DNA of 19,663 nucleotides from UBA1361 sp041656375 (GCA_964410505.1 CAYPGR010000014.1:1-19663); one strand, 5' to 3'; positions 1 to 8,548 are shown, numbered from the stretch's first letter. Program-made: numbers and translations. The notes: generated by a model not told the origin, from the letters alone.

Positions 1-54
1 AATTTTCAAAATTGCCACTTTAGTTAATAACGGATATTACTATGTCTATTTACG

Positions 55-732
55 TTAATTGATATAAGGGCGGATGGCTTCGGCAATGACACCATAACCT
101 AATCCAGAAATATGAAGGCCTTCTAACGTATAATCACGATGAATTCTTCCTTTATGATCTACTAATTTAGCGTGAAGGTCAAGATAAGGAATCTGACGGC
201 GCTTACATAAAACTTCAAGTTCACGATTGACTTCATTAATACATTTATTAGATCGTAGTCCCGCAATAATGGGGGAGAGCCAAATGCGGTGATGTGAGAT
301 TGGATAGAGTGAAATAACCACAACTTCAACCCCTGGAATACCCGCTTGAAGCTCATCAATGATCCGGTTAATATTGGCAATCACCGTTTTCGGTTTTGCT
401 CTTTTACCAAGGTCATTGGTGCCGATTTGAAGGATGATTTTTCGTGGTCTGATGGCAATCACATTATCAATCCGGCGCAAAAGGTCAACGGTTTTATCAC
501 CAGCGATTCCGCGATTATAAATGGTGACCCCCGGAAAAAAGTCTTGCATTGGGAAAAAATCGGTGAGACTATCCCCAAAAAAGACAATTGAATCCGGACG
601 GGCCACGTTATTAATCACCTTAAAAAGTTGCAAGCGATTCACAACGTTTGTTTTAAGGAGAAATAGGTAAAGACCGACGACAATTACAAGTGCTCCGAGA
701 ACACTAATTAAGACAATCTCTAAAGCTGACAT
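55..732 (-). CDS. Membrane-anchored SGNH/GDSL hydrolase
   Basis: Predicted esterase/lipase-like hydrolase of the SGNH superfamily, probably tethered to the outer face of the membrane. One hydrophobic segment lies near residues 5-28. Numbering from the upstream ATG at 738, block I is GDSLTD with nucleophile Ser57, block II is the NRGIAGD stretch (about 76-81), block III is GTND with Asn108, and the C-terminal catalytic His is His209 in EGLH. The usual Asp of the DxxH dyad is Glu206 here. Two in-frame ATGs exist, at 738 and 732. The AAAGGAGG sequence directly abuts the first, so the second (spacing 6) is the better start and is used here. The gene follows the ABC ATPase by about 55 bp and may be co-transcribed. 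The substrate cannot be told from sequence. Confidence 0.9.
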   Translation of the reverse strand: MSALEIVLISVLGALVIVVGLYLFLLKTNVVNRLQLFKVINNVARPDSIVFFGDSLTDFFPMQDFFPGVTIYNRGIAGDKTVDLLRRIDNVIAIRPRKIILQIGTNDLGKRAKPKTVIANINRIIDELQAGIPGVEVVVISLYPISHHRIWLSPIIAGLRSNKCINEVNRELEVLCKRRQIPYLDLHAKLVDHKGRIHRDYTLEGLHISGLGYGVIAEAIRPYIN

Positions 733-789
733 AGACATCCTCCTTTACGCAACGAGGTTTTCCTCTACACGAGGTATCATCGCGCCTTT

Positions 790-1464
790 TTATTTGCGGC
801 GACTCATGACCCCATCAACAATAACATAAACTTTATCGCAGAATTCGGTTAAGCGTTCGTCATGGGTCACCATGATGGTTGCTTTCTTTTGTTCTTTGGT
901 TTGTTTGGCTAATAATTTAATGACTTCAAAGGCACGGTTAGTATCAAGACTCGCCGTCGGTTCATCCGCAAGGATGACGACCGGATTGTGATAAAGCGCT
1001 TTGGCAATCGCCACCCGTTGCCGTTCACCACCGGAAAGCGCACTCGGGTACTTAGCGGATAATTTCCGAATATCAAGCCGTTCATAAAGTTCTTCAAGCC
1101 GTTCACTATTCCGTGCCCGTCGAGAAATACGATCATGGAGTAGCATTTGATCGCTGACACTTAAAAAGGGAATGAGGTTCGAAGCCTGTAAGATAAAACC
1201 GATTTTCTCAAAGCGAACTTTTGACCGTTCTTTTACGTTGAGTTGACTAAAAGGTTCGCCGGCAATCAAGACTTTACCCGTGGTTGGGGTTTGGAGACCC
1301 CCAAGAATGGTTAAGAATGTCGATTTACCTGACCCCGATGGGCCGATAATCGCCACAAGTTCACCTTCCTTGGCTTCAAAGTTTGTTTCTTTCAAGGCGT
1401 GAATGACATCATCACCTTGGAGAAAGTCTTTGGTAATATTTTTCATTTCGATTAATGTTTTCAT
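790..1464 (-). CDS. hrtA: ABC transporter ATP-binding protein, HrtA/LolD-type
   Basis: ATPase subunit of a MacB/LolD-type ABC system that powers the permease encoded just upstream. All nucleotide-binding motifs are intact: Walker A GPSGSGKST (41-49), Q-loop Gln93, signature LSGGE (143-147), Walker B ending ILADEP with catalytic Glu168, D-loop SLD (172-174) and switch His201. The 224-residue length is normal. Segments such as the stretch around residues 85-104 (GFILQASNLIPF) and the C-terminal VTHDERLTEFCD closely resemble HrtA, the ATPase of the haem-efflux pump of Gram-positive bacteria, as I remember it. Family membership is firm. The haem substrate is inference and other HrtA-like systems export other compounds. 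A clear AGGAGG lies 6 bp before the ATG, and the gene starts 9 bp after the permease stop, indicating one operon. Confidence 0.9.
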   Translation of the reverse strand: MKTLIEMKNITKDFLQGDDVIHALKETNFEAKEGELVAIIGPSGSGKSTFLTILGGLQTPTTGKVLIAGEPFSQLNVKERSKVRFEKIGFILQASNLIPFLSVSDQMLLHDRISRRARNSERLEELYERLDIRKLSAKYPSALSGGERQRVAIAKALYHNPVVILADEPTASLDTNRAFEVIKLLAKQTKEQKKATIMVTHDERLTEFCDKVYVIVDGVMSRRK

Positions 1465-1473
1465 GATGACCTC

Positions 1474-2571
1474 CTAGCTAATCGCCCGTAGTGGGTCAAT
1501 TTTTAATACGGCACGCACTGAGAAGAGGCCACCGAAAATCGAGAATAGAAGGAAGGCAATCGTAATCACGGCGTAGAAGAGAAGATTCGTTGCAAACGGA
1601 ACGATGCCCGCCAGTAAGATCCCAGAGATCACCGTTAAAGCAAGCCCAATAAAGATCCCAATTGAGGTTAAGATAATCGTCTGACTAACCACACTATTTG
1701 CGATGTAGAGGTTAGAAATGCCTTGCGCTTTCATCACGCCAAACATCGGCGTTTTTTGAATCGTTAAGACATAAATAAAGATACCCAAAACAAAGGCAAC
1801 AATAATAATTAGAAAGCCAATCATGACGCCAAAGGTTAACACTTGCGCGGTGTAGCCCGGAAGCGTGTTAATGAAATCTTGAATTGGATAATTAAGATAT
1901 GCAGCCGGTAACGTAGTGACTTCACCTTTGACCACAATGGCATTAAAAAGTGACAAGTAATCCGGTAAGGTACTGCCTAAATAACGATAGTTTTGCCAAG
2001 TTGATAAATTCATATAGAGGACAGGCGCTGTTTGGTAGGTTGCTTTTTCAACGAAGGCAATGATTTTCCAAGTAAGCGCAGGATTGGTGCCTGAAACAAC
2101 AATCATATCATTTAATTCATAACCAAATTCTTTCATTGAACTATCGACGATAATTTCGTTATCGTTGAGGGTAAACCCAGGGATAGGATTTAAAAATGAG
2201 GTGTCATCAATCCCAAAAACGAAGGTGTCAACCCGGGTATCATCAATCCCCGCGGCAGGGGTTAAATCTTTGACAACAGCCATAAAAATACCAAGTTTGG
2301 CTTTTTCTTCACTGACGGTTAAGACATCATAGTCATCTGTGAGGACGCGGGTGTCATCTGACATCCGGGACATTAAGATATTATTGTTTGCTTCTTCAGT
2401 TAAAACAATATTATCCGCTCCCCACTTGACAACGGCGTTAGTATACGATGAGGCAAGGCCATAGGCAAGTGACGTTAAAAAGTATACTAAATAACTCACA
2501 AGCGTCACAACGGCCATAATCAGGGCAAATTTGCCCTTAGAATGTTTAATTTCTTTCCATGCTAAAAACAT
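1474..2571 (-). CDS. hrtB: FtsX-like ABC permease, HrtB/DevC-type
   Basis: Membrane subunit partnering the downstream ATPase. It has the four-helix FtsX/MacB layout: TM1 at about residues 15-40, a large extracytoplasmic domain at about 41-244, then TM2 (246-270), TM3 (295-323) and TM4 (328-350). A cytoplasmic loop around 272-286 (QKTPMFGVMKAQGIS) looks like the coupling segment that contacts the ATPase. The 365-residue length and N-terminus (LAWKEIKHSKGKF followed by a long hydrophobic helix) fit the DevC/HrtB branch that exports hydrophobic molecules such as haem. AAAGGA precedes the ATG. The gene begins 10 bp after the peroxidase stop, so peroxidase, permease and ATPase form one transcription unit. 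The stop is TAG. The substrate assignment is inference. Confidence 0.87.
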   Translation of the reverse strand: MFLAWKEIKHSKGKFALIMAVVTLVSYLVYFLTSLAYGLASSYTNAVVKWGADNIVLTEEANNNILMSRMSDDTRVLTDDYDVLTVSEEKAKLGIFMAVVKDLTPAAGIDDTRVDTFVFGIDDTSFLNPIPGFTLNDNEIIVDSSMKEFGYELNDMIVVSGTNPALTWKIIAFVEKATYQTAPVLYMNLSTWQNYRYLGSTLPDYLSLFNAIVVKGEVTTLPAAYLNYPIQDFINTLPGYTAQVLTFGVMIGFLIIIVAFVLGIFIYVLTIQKTPMFGVMKAQGISNLYIANSVVSQTIILTSIGIFIGLALTVISGILLAGIVPFATNLLFYAVITIAFLLFSIFGGLFSVRAVLKIDPLRAIS

Positions 2572-2581
2572 ATTTTTTCCT

Positions 2582-3061
2582 TTATTTCTTTAATAATTTT
2601 TCGATATCACGACTTATTTTTGCGGGTTTGACATTTGGACCATAACGGCGAACCATCTTGCCATTTTTATCCACTAAAAATTTAGTGAAGTTCCATTTAA
2701 TCTTTGGTGATACTAATCCCCCTAATGATTTCTTTAACATTGTAAAGAGGAGGTTTTCATCTGGACCATTGACGTGGGTTTTAGCGAACCGGGGGAAGGT
2801 TGTTTTATATTCTTCAGCGCAAAACTTGGCGATTTCTTCATCGGTTCCTGGCGCCGACTTGGCAAAGTCATTGCTTGGGAAATCAAGTATTGTGAAACCT
2901 TCTTTATGGAAGGCATCATAAAGCGATTGTAGACCCTCGTATTGGGGCGTAAAAATACAATTTGTTGCGGTATTAACAATGAGTAGCACTTGACCTTTAT
3001 ATTGCTCAAGGCTAATTAATTTACCGGCGGCGTCTTCGACTGTAATGTGATAAATACTCAT
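2582..3061 (-). CDS. gpx: Glutathione peroxidase-family thiol peroxidase
   Basis: Cytoplasmic peroxidase of the Gpx family, reducing hydroperoxides with electrons probably from thioredoxin. The peroxidatic cysteine is Cys35 in TNCIFTPQYEGLQ. A second cysteine, Cys81 in AKFCAEEY, matches the resolving Cys82 of yeast Gpx3, which argues for a two-Cys thioredoxin-dependent mechanism rather than a glutathione enzyme. The catalytic Trp-Asn pair is present as WNFTKF (Trp123, Asn124). The normally conserved Gln of the FPxNQF motif is replaced by Asp65 (FPSNDF). The usual Gly after the catalytic Cys is Ile36. The 159-residue length is standard. It heads a compact operon with the HrtAB-like exporter, suggesting a peroxide/haem stress role (inference). 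Confidence 0.92.
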   Translation of the reverse strand: MSIYHITVEDAAGKLISLEQYKGQVLLIVNTATNCIFTPQYEGLQSLYDAFHKEGFTILDFPSNDFAKSAPGTDEEIAKFCAEEYKTTFPRFAKTHVNGPDENLLFTMLKKSLGGLVSPKIKWNFTKFLVDKNGKMVRRYGPNVKPAKISRDIEKLLKK

Positions 3062-3105
3062 AAATATGTCCTTTCATTTACTTGATTTTTCAAAGATATA
3101 TTATC

Positions 3106-4275
3106 TTATAAAATCTTTTTTTTGTAAAAACCAACATGATTTTGGTGATTCATTTTCACCTCATAAAGCGCATGATCGGCCTTATTAATGAGTTCTCCTG
3201 GTTCAACCCCGTCTTCAGGGAAAAGGGCGACCCCCGCTGAACTCTTGATGGCAAAATCATACTTCTTATCACTCACGATGAGATTTGATAAATGAAATGA
3301 AGTCGCTATTTTGCTAGTGATTTCTTCTTCCGAATTGTAATCAGAGAAAACAATCACAAATTCATCACCACCAAAACGCGCAACGAAATTATCGGGCCCT
3401 TTTTTGGCACTTATTTTTTCCGCATACGCAACAAGCACAGCGTCACCAACTGGGTGGCCAAAGGTATCATTGATCGCTTTAAAACCATTAATATCAGTAA
3501 TAACAACTGCAAATTTAACGCTCGATTCAAGGAGTTCATCGAGGTGTTCAAATAGTCGTCGCCGGTTGGGTAGTTTGGTTAAATAATCAGTATTTGACCA
3601 TTCCTCAAGTAATTTACGTTCAATTAAGATTTGATTCTTGGTATAGACGGAGGTCGCAATCACTAAGACAAATGCCAAGACAACAAAGATTAAACCCGTG
3701 AAAATCAGAATATAGATATTCGCCGTTAAACCGGCTGGCTCAATAATATTATTATTGATACCTAGTGCGATGAGGAAAAGGCGAATCGTTTGGAGCACAA
3801 TGAGCACGATACTCAAAACTAAATAAGAATAGAGGTAATTCCTGTGTCGCGCCTGAATACGGTTATAAAGTAGTCCGACAACGCGTGCAGAAACATAAAT
3901 GATTGCGACACTGACAATGGTTTGCCGAACCGTAATTTCTTTAACGATAAACACAAAGATGGCAAGCATCAAAATATAAATAAGGAAGATCGCGACCGAT
4001 TCAAGATAATTTGGTTTTTCTTCAATCACATAAAAAGTGCTCAGATAAAAAAGCATGGTCCCTAGGACGAGAAGCACATTTGATAAAAAAATATAAATAG
4101 GGACGTTAGGGAGTAAAAAAATCGTGACATAGCCAACCGCGGAAATAAGAATACCCAACGCCGCAAGCATTAACCCTTTAATTTTATGACCCGCATAAAG
4201 ATGGGTAAAACTTAATCCCACAAAGATCAGGACACTAATCAGCAGTGTGGCTTGGACAAGAACTTGTTCAATCAT
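3106..4275 (-). CDS. Membrane-bound GGDEF diguanylate cyclase
   Basis: Predicted diguanylate cyclase making c-di-GMP from two GTP. The N-terminal 210 residues hold about seven hydrophobic helices (near 6-27, 33-55, 60-83, 95-112, 117-138, 147-170, 183-210) forming an unrecognised membrane sensor. A short linker precedes the GGDEF domain (about 225-385). The active-site motif is an intact GGDEF (302-306) after VARF, with metal-binding Asp261 and the DTFGHPVGD element. The canonical RxxD inhibitory site five residues before GGDEF is not present: the local sequence is KKGPDNFVAR, with Asp one position off and no Arg. An AAGGG ribosome site precedes the ATG. No EAL domain is seen. The signal sensed is unknown. 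Confidence 0.9.
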   Translation of the reverse strand: MIEQVLVQATLLISVLIFVGLSFTHLYAGHKIKGLMLAALGILISAVGYVTIFLLPNVPIYIFLSNVLLVLGTMLFYLSTFYVIEEKPNYLESVAIFLIYILMLAIFVFIVKEITVRQTIVSVAIIYVSARVVGLLYNRIQARHRNYLYSYLVLSIVLIVLQTIRLFLIALGINNNIIEPAGLTANIYILIFTGLIFVVLAFVLVIATSVYTKNQILIERKLLEEWSNTDYLTKLPNRRRLFEHLDELLESSVKFAVVITDINGFKAINDTFGHPVGDAVLVAYAEKISAKKGPDNFVARFGGDEFVIVFSDYNSEEEITSKIATSFHLSNLIVSDKKYDFAIKSSAGVALFPEDGVEPGELINKADHALYEVKMNHQNHVGFYKKKIL

Positions 4276-4400
4276 TATTTACCCTTTTTGATGAAATACG
4301 TAAATTTCACTATTTATAATTATATTATAAACAAAAGATAAATTTATGATTAGTACTTTTATTAGTAAAAATGATAAATTTTACGGCTTTCTTCTGAGAC

Positions 4401-5087
4401 CTAAACAATCGGTGGAAATATTTGCGTTAAGGTCAGCGCGAGAATAATAAAGAGCTGACCGAGTAGATAAAAAAGCATAATGTAATAATCACGGCGCGGA
4501 AAATCTTTAATAAAGGTCGCATTCGTTAAAAGCAGATCACTAACCAAAAAGGAAATTCCCCCAAGAATTCCAAGCACCATAAAGTTAACATACCCCTTTG
4601 TACTAGCAATCGTTGAGACAAGAATCACTAATACTAAAACTCCTAAATATAGATTGCCAACTAAAGCTAAATATCGGTTTTTTGTTAACTTCTTGGCAAA
4701 GGGATAAAACGCTAAAGTAACGAGTAGAAGCGCAAACCCAACCACAACATAAAACCACCACGCGACCGGGTCTTTTGCTAAAATCACGAATAAGATTTCA
4801 CTAATATAACAAAAGTGCCCGAAAAGAAAGGCAAGGGCCCCACCTAAAAAGAACTTTTGATTTTTATTATTTAAGAGCAAAAGATCCCCGATCATCCCAA
4901 GTAAAGCGCCCAAATAAATAAGGGGATGATCCGGCAGAGCAAAAAGGGCAAAAAGCGCTAAAAAAAATAAACAAATGGGTTTCGTGATCTTTCTTAAATA
5001 CTCACTTTCAAGAAATGCTACCACTAAGTGGAAAATGCTCGTCACTACAAAAAGACCTAAAAAGACGTAACGGATCGTTTCCAGCAT
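4401..5087 (-). CDS. YhhN family membrane protein (lysoplasmalogenase-like)
   Basis: Polytopic membrane protein of about eight helices and 228 residues, matching the YhhN/TMEM86 family. Family marks that can be seen are TKP near residues 35-37, the GDLLLL motif at 67-72, the glycine-rich GALAFLFGH segment at about 83-91, and a later SFLVSDLLL segment containing the second conserved Asp. Characterised TMEM86 members hydrolyse the vinyl-ether bond of lysoplasmalogens, which would fit an anaerobe carrying plasmalogens, but bacterial YhhN activity should not be assumed. The ribosome site AGGAG lies 7-8 bp before the ATG. The stop is TAG. It reads toward the cyclase gene but is separated from it by 125 AT-rich bp. 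Confidence 0.85.
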   Translation of the reverse strand: MLETIRYVFLGLFVVTSIFHLVVAFLESEYLRKITKPICLFFLALFALFALPDHPLIYLGALLGMIGDLLLLNNKNQKFFLGGALAFLFGHFCYISEILFVILAKDPVAWWFYVVVGFALLLVTLAFYPFAKKLTKNRYLALVGNLYLGVLVLVILVSTIASTKGYVNFMVLGILGGISFLVSDLLLTNATFIKDFPRRDYYIMLFYLLGQLFIILALTLTQIFPPIV

Positions 5088-5146
5088 ATATTTTCTCCTA
5101 ATTATAAGATAACACCACGATCCATTTAGGTCATTCTATATTATTA

Positions 5147-5560
5147 TTATTTACGCTCGGGGTCATCCTTCTTTTTTCGTTTCCAGTTACCATCTAACTT
5201 TGTTTTTTCTTTTCGAAAATAAGAAATCGCATAATTGACTTTATCAAAATTCTCGGCGACCCCTTCTTCCGTATTTTCATAATGAAAAGCATGGTCAAAA
5301 TCGATATTAAGGTCACTGGCAACCGCTTCAAAATCAAATTCAGTTCCGAGAAAGAAAAATTCCCAGGCATAATTACCTTTTTGTTCATCAATTAAGCACG
5401 CGATATATCAACCATTAAATTCCTTGCTCGCATTATCTTGACCATCGGTAATGATGACAAAGATGACTTTACTCGGTCGTGCCATTTCTGGTGTATCATA
5501 AAACTTTTTCCCGATGTGGACTACCGTCCGTCCAAGCGCGTCAAAGAGGGCGGTTGACCG
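5147..5560 (-). pseudogene. Decayed von Willebrand factor A domain gene (3' remnant)
   Basis: Reading the minus strand from 5560 gives 137 codons interrupted by one internal TGA. The first part (STALFDALGRTV, then KVIFVIITDGQDNASKEF) carries the T-A-L-x-D-A-L and ITDGxxNAS blocks typical of the C-terminal half of a VWA domain; after the TGA the frame continues with YAWEFFFLGTEFDFEAVA and a charged tail ending RKKKDDPERK, then TAA. The N-terminal half with the DxSxS metal site is absent. Upstream of 5560 there is an in-frame TAA and then a terminator. Restoring one base at 5560 would give the usual GSTAL, so a frameshift is likely as well. The TGA sits at about 5405-5407. The whole is a truncated non-functional copy. 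Confidence 0.75.
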
Positions 5561-5595
5561 TTACTTGAAACTTATGTAAATCTATGATTAGAAGT

Positions 5596-5623
5596 AAAAA
5601 AGAACCGTTTTGTTAACGGCTCT
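5596..5623 (-). terminator. Rho-independent terminator of the etfA operon
   Basis: On the minus strand the nine-base arms AGAGCCGTT and AACGGTTCT pair (one G-U) around a five-base loop and are followed by a run of six T. It lies 27 bp beyond the etfA stop and closes the acyl-CoA operon. Confidence 0.88.
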
Positions 5624-5649
5624 TTCTTCGCTTCATTGTAAGATGTGAA

Positions 5650-6639
5650 TTAAATCATCCCTTTAAGAGCTTGGAGGTCTTTAATGAGATAAGGCATCAC
5701 TTCTTTGGCATCACAAACGAGAGAGACATCGGCAACTTTAAAAATCAGGGCATCAGGATCATTATTGACCGCAATAATGAGTTCTGATTTTTCCATGCCA
5801 CTTACGTGTTGGACCGCACCACTAATACCAAGCGCCAGATAAATGGCAGGTTTAACATTCGCCCCGGTTTGTCCGACAAGTCGGTCCTTGGCTTCAATAT
5901 TAGCGTCAATCACGGCCCGTGAAGCCGCTGCCTCACCACCAACGAGGTTTGCGATCGTCTTGACATCATGAAACTGATTGGCAACACCACGTCCACCCGC
6001 AATGATGAGGCGGGCACTACTTAATTCAATCGCATCTTTTTCCACTTTCTTGCGAGAAATAATCTTCACTTTACTATCCGCAACTAAGGTCACCGGATAA
6101 TGAGAGACTTTAATATTTTCAATGTCGAATGATTCAATCGCAAAAACACCCGGACGGATACTCGCCATCTGCGGTAAAGTTTTTGGACAAATGATGGTCG
6201 CAAATAAATTACCCCCTAAGGCCGGTCTCGTCGCCAAAAGTGAAATTCGATCGTCGCTTACGTCAAAATCCAAAATGGTCGCATCAGCCGTTAGTCCCGT
6301 GTGGAGACGGGCACTCAAACGGGGTGCTAAGTCGCGTCCGAGAATCGTTGATCCTAAAAGCAGGACATCAAACGTATGCTTGGCGACAATGTCACTTAAA
6401 ACAGTTGTGTAATAATGCGTGTCATAAACTTTCAGTAAATCATGCTCAGCGATGACAATTTCATCAGGTCCGACAACTTTTAATTGATTGATTTCTTCTT
6501 CGCCTATCTGCGCACCTAGAACAATTGCGATTAGATATGCCGAATACCCGACTTTCCGCCGCGTCTCACTTATAAGTTCTAATCCGACACTTGCTAATTT
6601 ATCAGATTTTTTTTCGATAAAAATGGCTATTTTTTTCAT
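5650..6639 (-). CDS. etfA: Electron transfer flavoprotein subunit alpha
   Basis: Alpha subunit of ETF, carrying the alpha-FAD that passes electrons to or from the acyl-CoA dehydrogenase. The N-terminal domain (1-190) is the ETF alpha/beta fold and includes the GSTILGRDLAPRLSARL stretch (96-112). The C-terminal FAD domain shows GGRG (215-218), SRA (240-242), GQTG (256-259), GISGAVQH (271-278) and NNDPDALIF (292-300), all FAD contacts in the family. The 329-residue length is typical of the form without an extra ferredoxin domain. The ATG lies 2 bp after the etfB stop, with AGGAG embedded in the end of etfB, so translation is coupled. A terminator follows. Confidence 0.96.
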   Translation of the reverse strand: MKKIAIFIEKKSDKLASVGLELISETRRKVGYSAYLIAIVLGAQIGEEEINQLKVVGPDEIVIAEHDLLKVYDTHYYTTVLSDIVAKHTFDVLLLGSTILGRDLAPRLSARLHTGLTADATILDFDVSDDRISLLATRPALGGNLFATIICPKTLPQMASIRPGVFAIESFDIENIKVSHYPVTLVADSKVKIISRKKVEKDAIELSSARLIIAGGRGVANQFHDVKTIANLVGGEAAASRAVIDANIEAKDRLVGQTGANVKPAIYLALGISGAVQHVSGMEKSELIIAVNNDPDALIFKVADVSLVCDAKEVMPYLIKDLQALKGMI

Positions 6640-6641
6640 GG

Positions 6642-7427
6642 TTATTTCACTCCTAAATACGGATAAAGCAAAGCTAGAATTTTCTTGCTTGCTTCTTTTG
6701 CATCTACTTTCTCAATTGGGGCTTTTTGGACAAGAACTTTGGTATATGTTTTACTCACTTGAGTGGGTGAACCTTTAAGACCAATCTTTAATTCATTAAC
6801 CGGAAAGTCTCCGAAACGAACAAGGGTAAATGGTTTAGAGGTGGCCCGGAAAGCATCCCATGCATTCATGAGACGTGGGGTATTCATCCGTCGTAAGGTT
6901 GTAACAAGTGCAGGCAGTCTCACATCGATTGTTAAAATCTCCGTTTCATCTTCTCTTTCAACTTGTAATACGCCATCTTGATAGCCGCAAATTGCGTGTA
7001 AATGACCGACTTGCGGTAGTTCGAGCATCTCAGCGACTTGAGGTCCCACTTGGGCAGTATCCCCATCAATTGCTTGATATCCGGCAATAATGAGGTCATA
7101 TTCTAACGTCTTTAAAAAACTCGAAAGAATCGTTGACGTTGCATAAGTATCGCTACCAGCAAATTTCGGATCACTAATCAGGTAGGCGTGATCAACACCA
7201 AGACCGTAAAGTGTGCGAATCATACTTTCAGCTTGAAAGGGTCCCATCGTTACACATGTGACGGTTCCACCATATCGGGATTTTAATTTTAATGCTTCTT
7301 CAACACCCGCCAAATCATCGGGGTTAATGATACTTTCAACGCCCTTCCGAATGAGGGTATTTGTCAGTTTATCAATCTTAATTTCACTCGTATTTGGCAC
7401 TTGTTTAACAAGAACAATGATTTTCAT
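6642..7427 (-). CDS. etfB: Electron transfer flavoprotein subunit beta, bifurcating-like
   Basis: Beta subunit of ETF. The sequence shows the clostridial-type signatures IINPDD (34-38), AGxQAIDGDTAQVGPQ (115-130), TTLRRMNTPR (176-185) and GLKGSPTQV near 216-224. These are the features I associate with EtfB of butyryl-CoA dehydrogenase/ETF complexes from Clostridium and Acidaminococcus, where a beta-FAD bifurcates electrons of NADH between ferredoxin and crotonyl-CoA. ETF beta assignment is certain. Bifurcation is inference from resemblance. Length 261 residues is normal. The start codon overlaps the dehydrogenase stop by one base (TAATG), and etfA follows after 2 bp. Confidence 0.96.
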   Translation of the reverse strand: MKIIVLVKQVPNTSEIKIDKLTNTLIRKGVESIINPDDLAGVEEALKLKSRYGGTVTCVTMGPFQAESMIRTLYGLGVDHAYLISDPKFAGSDTYATSTILSSFLKTLEYDLIIAGYQAIDGDTAQVGPQVAEMLELPQVGHLHAICGYQDGVLQVEREDETEILTIDVRLPALVTTLRRMNTPRLMNAWDAFRATSKPFTLVRFGDFPVNELKIGLKGSPTQVSKTYTKVLVQKAPIEKVDAKEASKKILALLYPYLGVK

Positions 7428-8548
7428 TATCGTAATACCTTTCCGGCAATAACCATCTTTTGGACTTCAGAGGTGCCTTCATATATTTCTGTAATTTTAG
7501 CGTCACGATACATCCGTTCAATTTCATAATCTCGAATATAGCCGTAACCACCAAGGAGTTGCATAGCGTCATCGACAACTTCAACCGCAATGCGCGAGTT
7601 ATAAAGTTTCGCGATGGCAGCACTTTCGTTATAATTCTCACCATTATCTTTTTGGTTGGCTGCAGCTTCTAAAAGAAGTTCACCGGCTCTGATCTTTGTG
7701 CGCATCTCCGCTAATTTAAACTGGGTATTTTGGAAGGCGCTAATCGGTTTTCCAAATTGCACCCGTTTCTTGACATATTCAACCACGCGTTCAAATGCCC
7801 CTTCAGCAATGCCTAGCGCTTGGGCAGCGATGCCAATCCGACCACCATCAAGTGTCCCCATGGCAACCCCAAACCCACCATTGAGGGGGCCGAGAAGCGC
7901 GCTTTTCGGAACGCGAACATGATCAAAAATTAACTCACTCGTTGAAGAACCACGAATACCCATTTTCTTTTCTTTCGCGCCAAACGAGAAACCAGGGATT
8001 CCTTTTTCAATAATAAAAGCACTGATCCCTTTGGTTCCTAGACTTGGTTCAGTTAAAGCAAAAATGATATAGATGTCTGCATATATGGCATTGGTAATAA
8101 AAATTTTACTGCCAGAAATCACATAGTCATCCCCATCAAGAACGGCTTTTGTTTGTTGACTGGCAGCGTCAGTTCCCGCATTTGGTTCGGTTAATCCAAA
8201 AGCCCCGAGGCTTTCGCCACTTGCTAAACGGGGTAAATATTTGGCTTTTTGTTCTTCAGTGCCATATTTCATAATAGGGTCGACACAAAGTGAGGTATGC
8301 GCACTTAAGATAACGCCTGTGGTTGCACAATAGCGTGAGAAAATACGGACCGCGTTTATATAATCAGCCGTTGAGGCCCCCACGCCGCCATAATTTTGAT
8401 CTATCGTCAACCCAAGTAAACCTTGCGTTCCCATGAGCTTCACTGTTTCTTGAGGAAATCTTTCAAGTTCATCAATTTCCCGTGCGAGTGGTTTAACATA
8501 TTGAAGGGCGAACTTTTGGAAAAGTTCTGTTAATAATGCGTTTTTCAT
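7427..8548 (-). CDS. Acyl-CoA dehydrogenase (short-chain/butyryl-CoA type)
   Basis: FAD-dependent acyl-CoA dehydrogenase of 373 residues. The three-part family fold is visible: N-terminal helical part (1-110), a middle beta domain with GLTEPNAGTDAA and ISGSKIFITNA, and the C-terminal helical part with QLLGGYGYIRDYEIERMYRDAKI. The catalytic base is Glu357 in YEGTSE, the position used by short/medium-chain and butyryl-CoA enzymes. With a bifurcating-like EtfB next door, the likely physiological direction is enoyl-CoA reduction, for example crotonyl-CoA to butyryl-CoA, but oxidation cannot be excluded. No thiolase or hydroxyacyl-CoA dehydrogenase is in the window. The ATG abuts the maoC stop and the TAA overlaps the etfB ATG. 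Confidence 0.95.
   Translation of the reverse strand: MKNALLTELFQKFALQYVKPLAREIDELERFPQETVKLMGTQGLLGLTIDQNYGGVGASTADYINAVRIFSRYCATTGVILSAHTSLCVDPIMKYGTEEQKAKYLPRLASGESLGAFGLTEPNAGTDAASQQTKAVLDGDDYVISGSKIFITNAIYADIYIIFALTEPSLGTKGISAFIIEKGIPGFSFGAKEKKMGIRGSSTSELIFDHVRVPKSALLGPLNGGFGVAMGTLDGGRIGIAAQALGIAEGAFERVVEYVKKRVQFGKPISAFQNTQFKLAEMRTKIRAGELLLEAAANQKDNGENYNESAAIAKLYNSRIAVEVVDDAMQLLGGYGYIRDYEIERMYRDAKITEIYEGTSEVQKMVIAGKVLR

Noticed and set aside
5194..5391. 65-codon minus-strand ORF inside the VWA remnant
   Set aside because: It is in another frame than the VWA-like reading, has no ribosome site, and its basic, methionine-rich translation has no family features.
5405..5407. Internal TGA read as tryptophan (alternative genetic code)
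   Set aside because: All intact genes use TGG for Trp and contain no in-frame TGA, and the remnant is truncated anyway, so a nonsense mutation is simpler.
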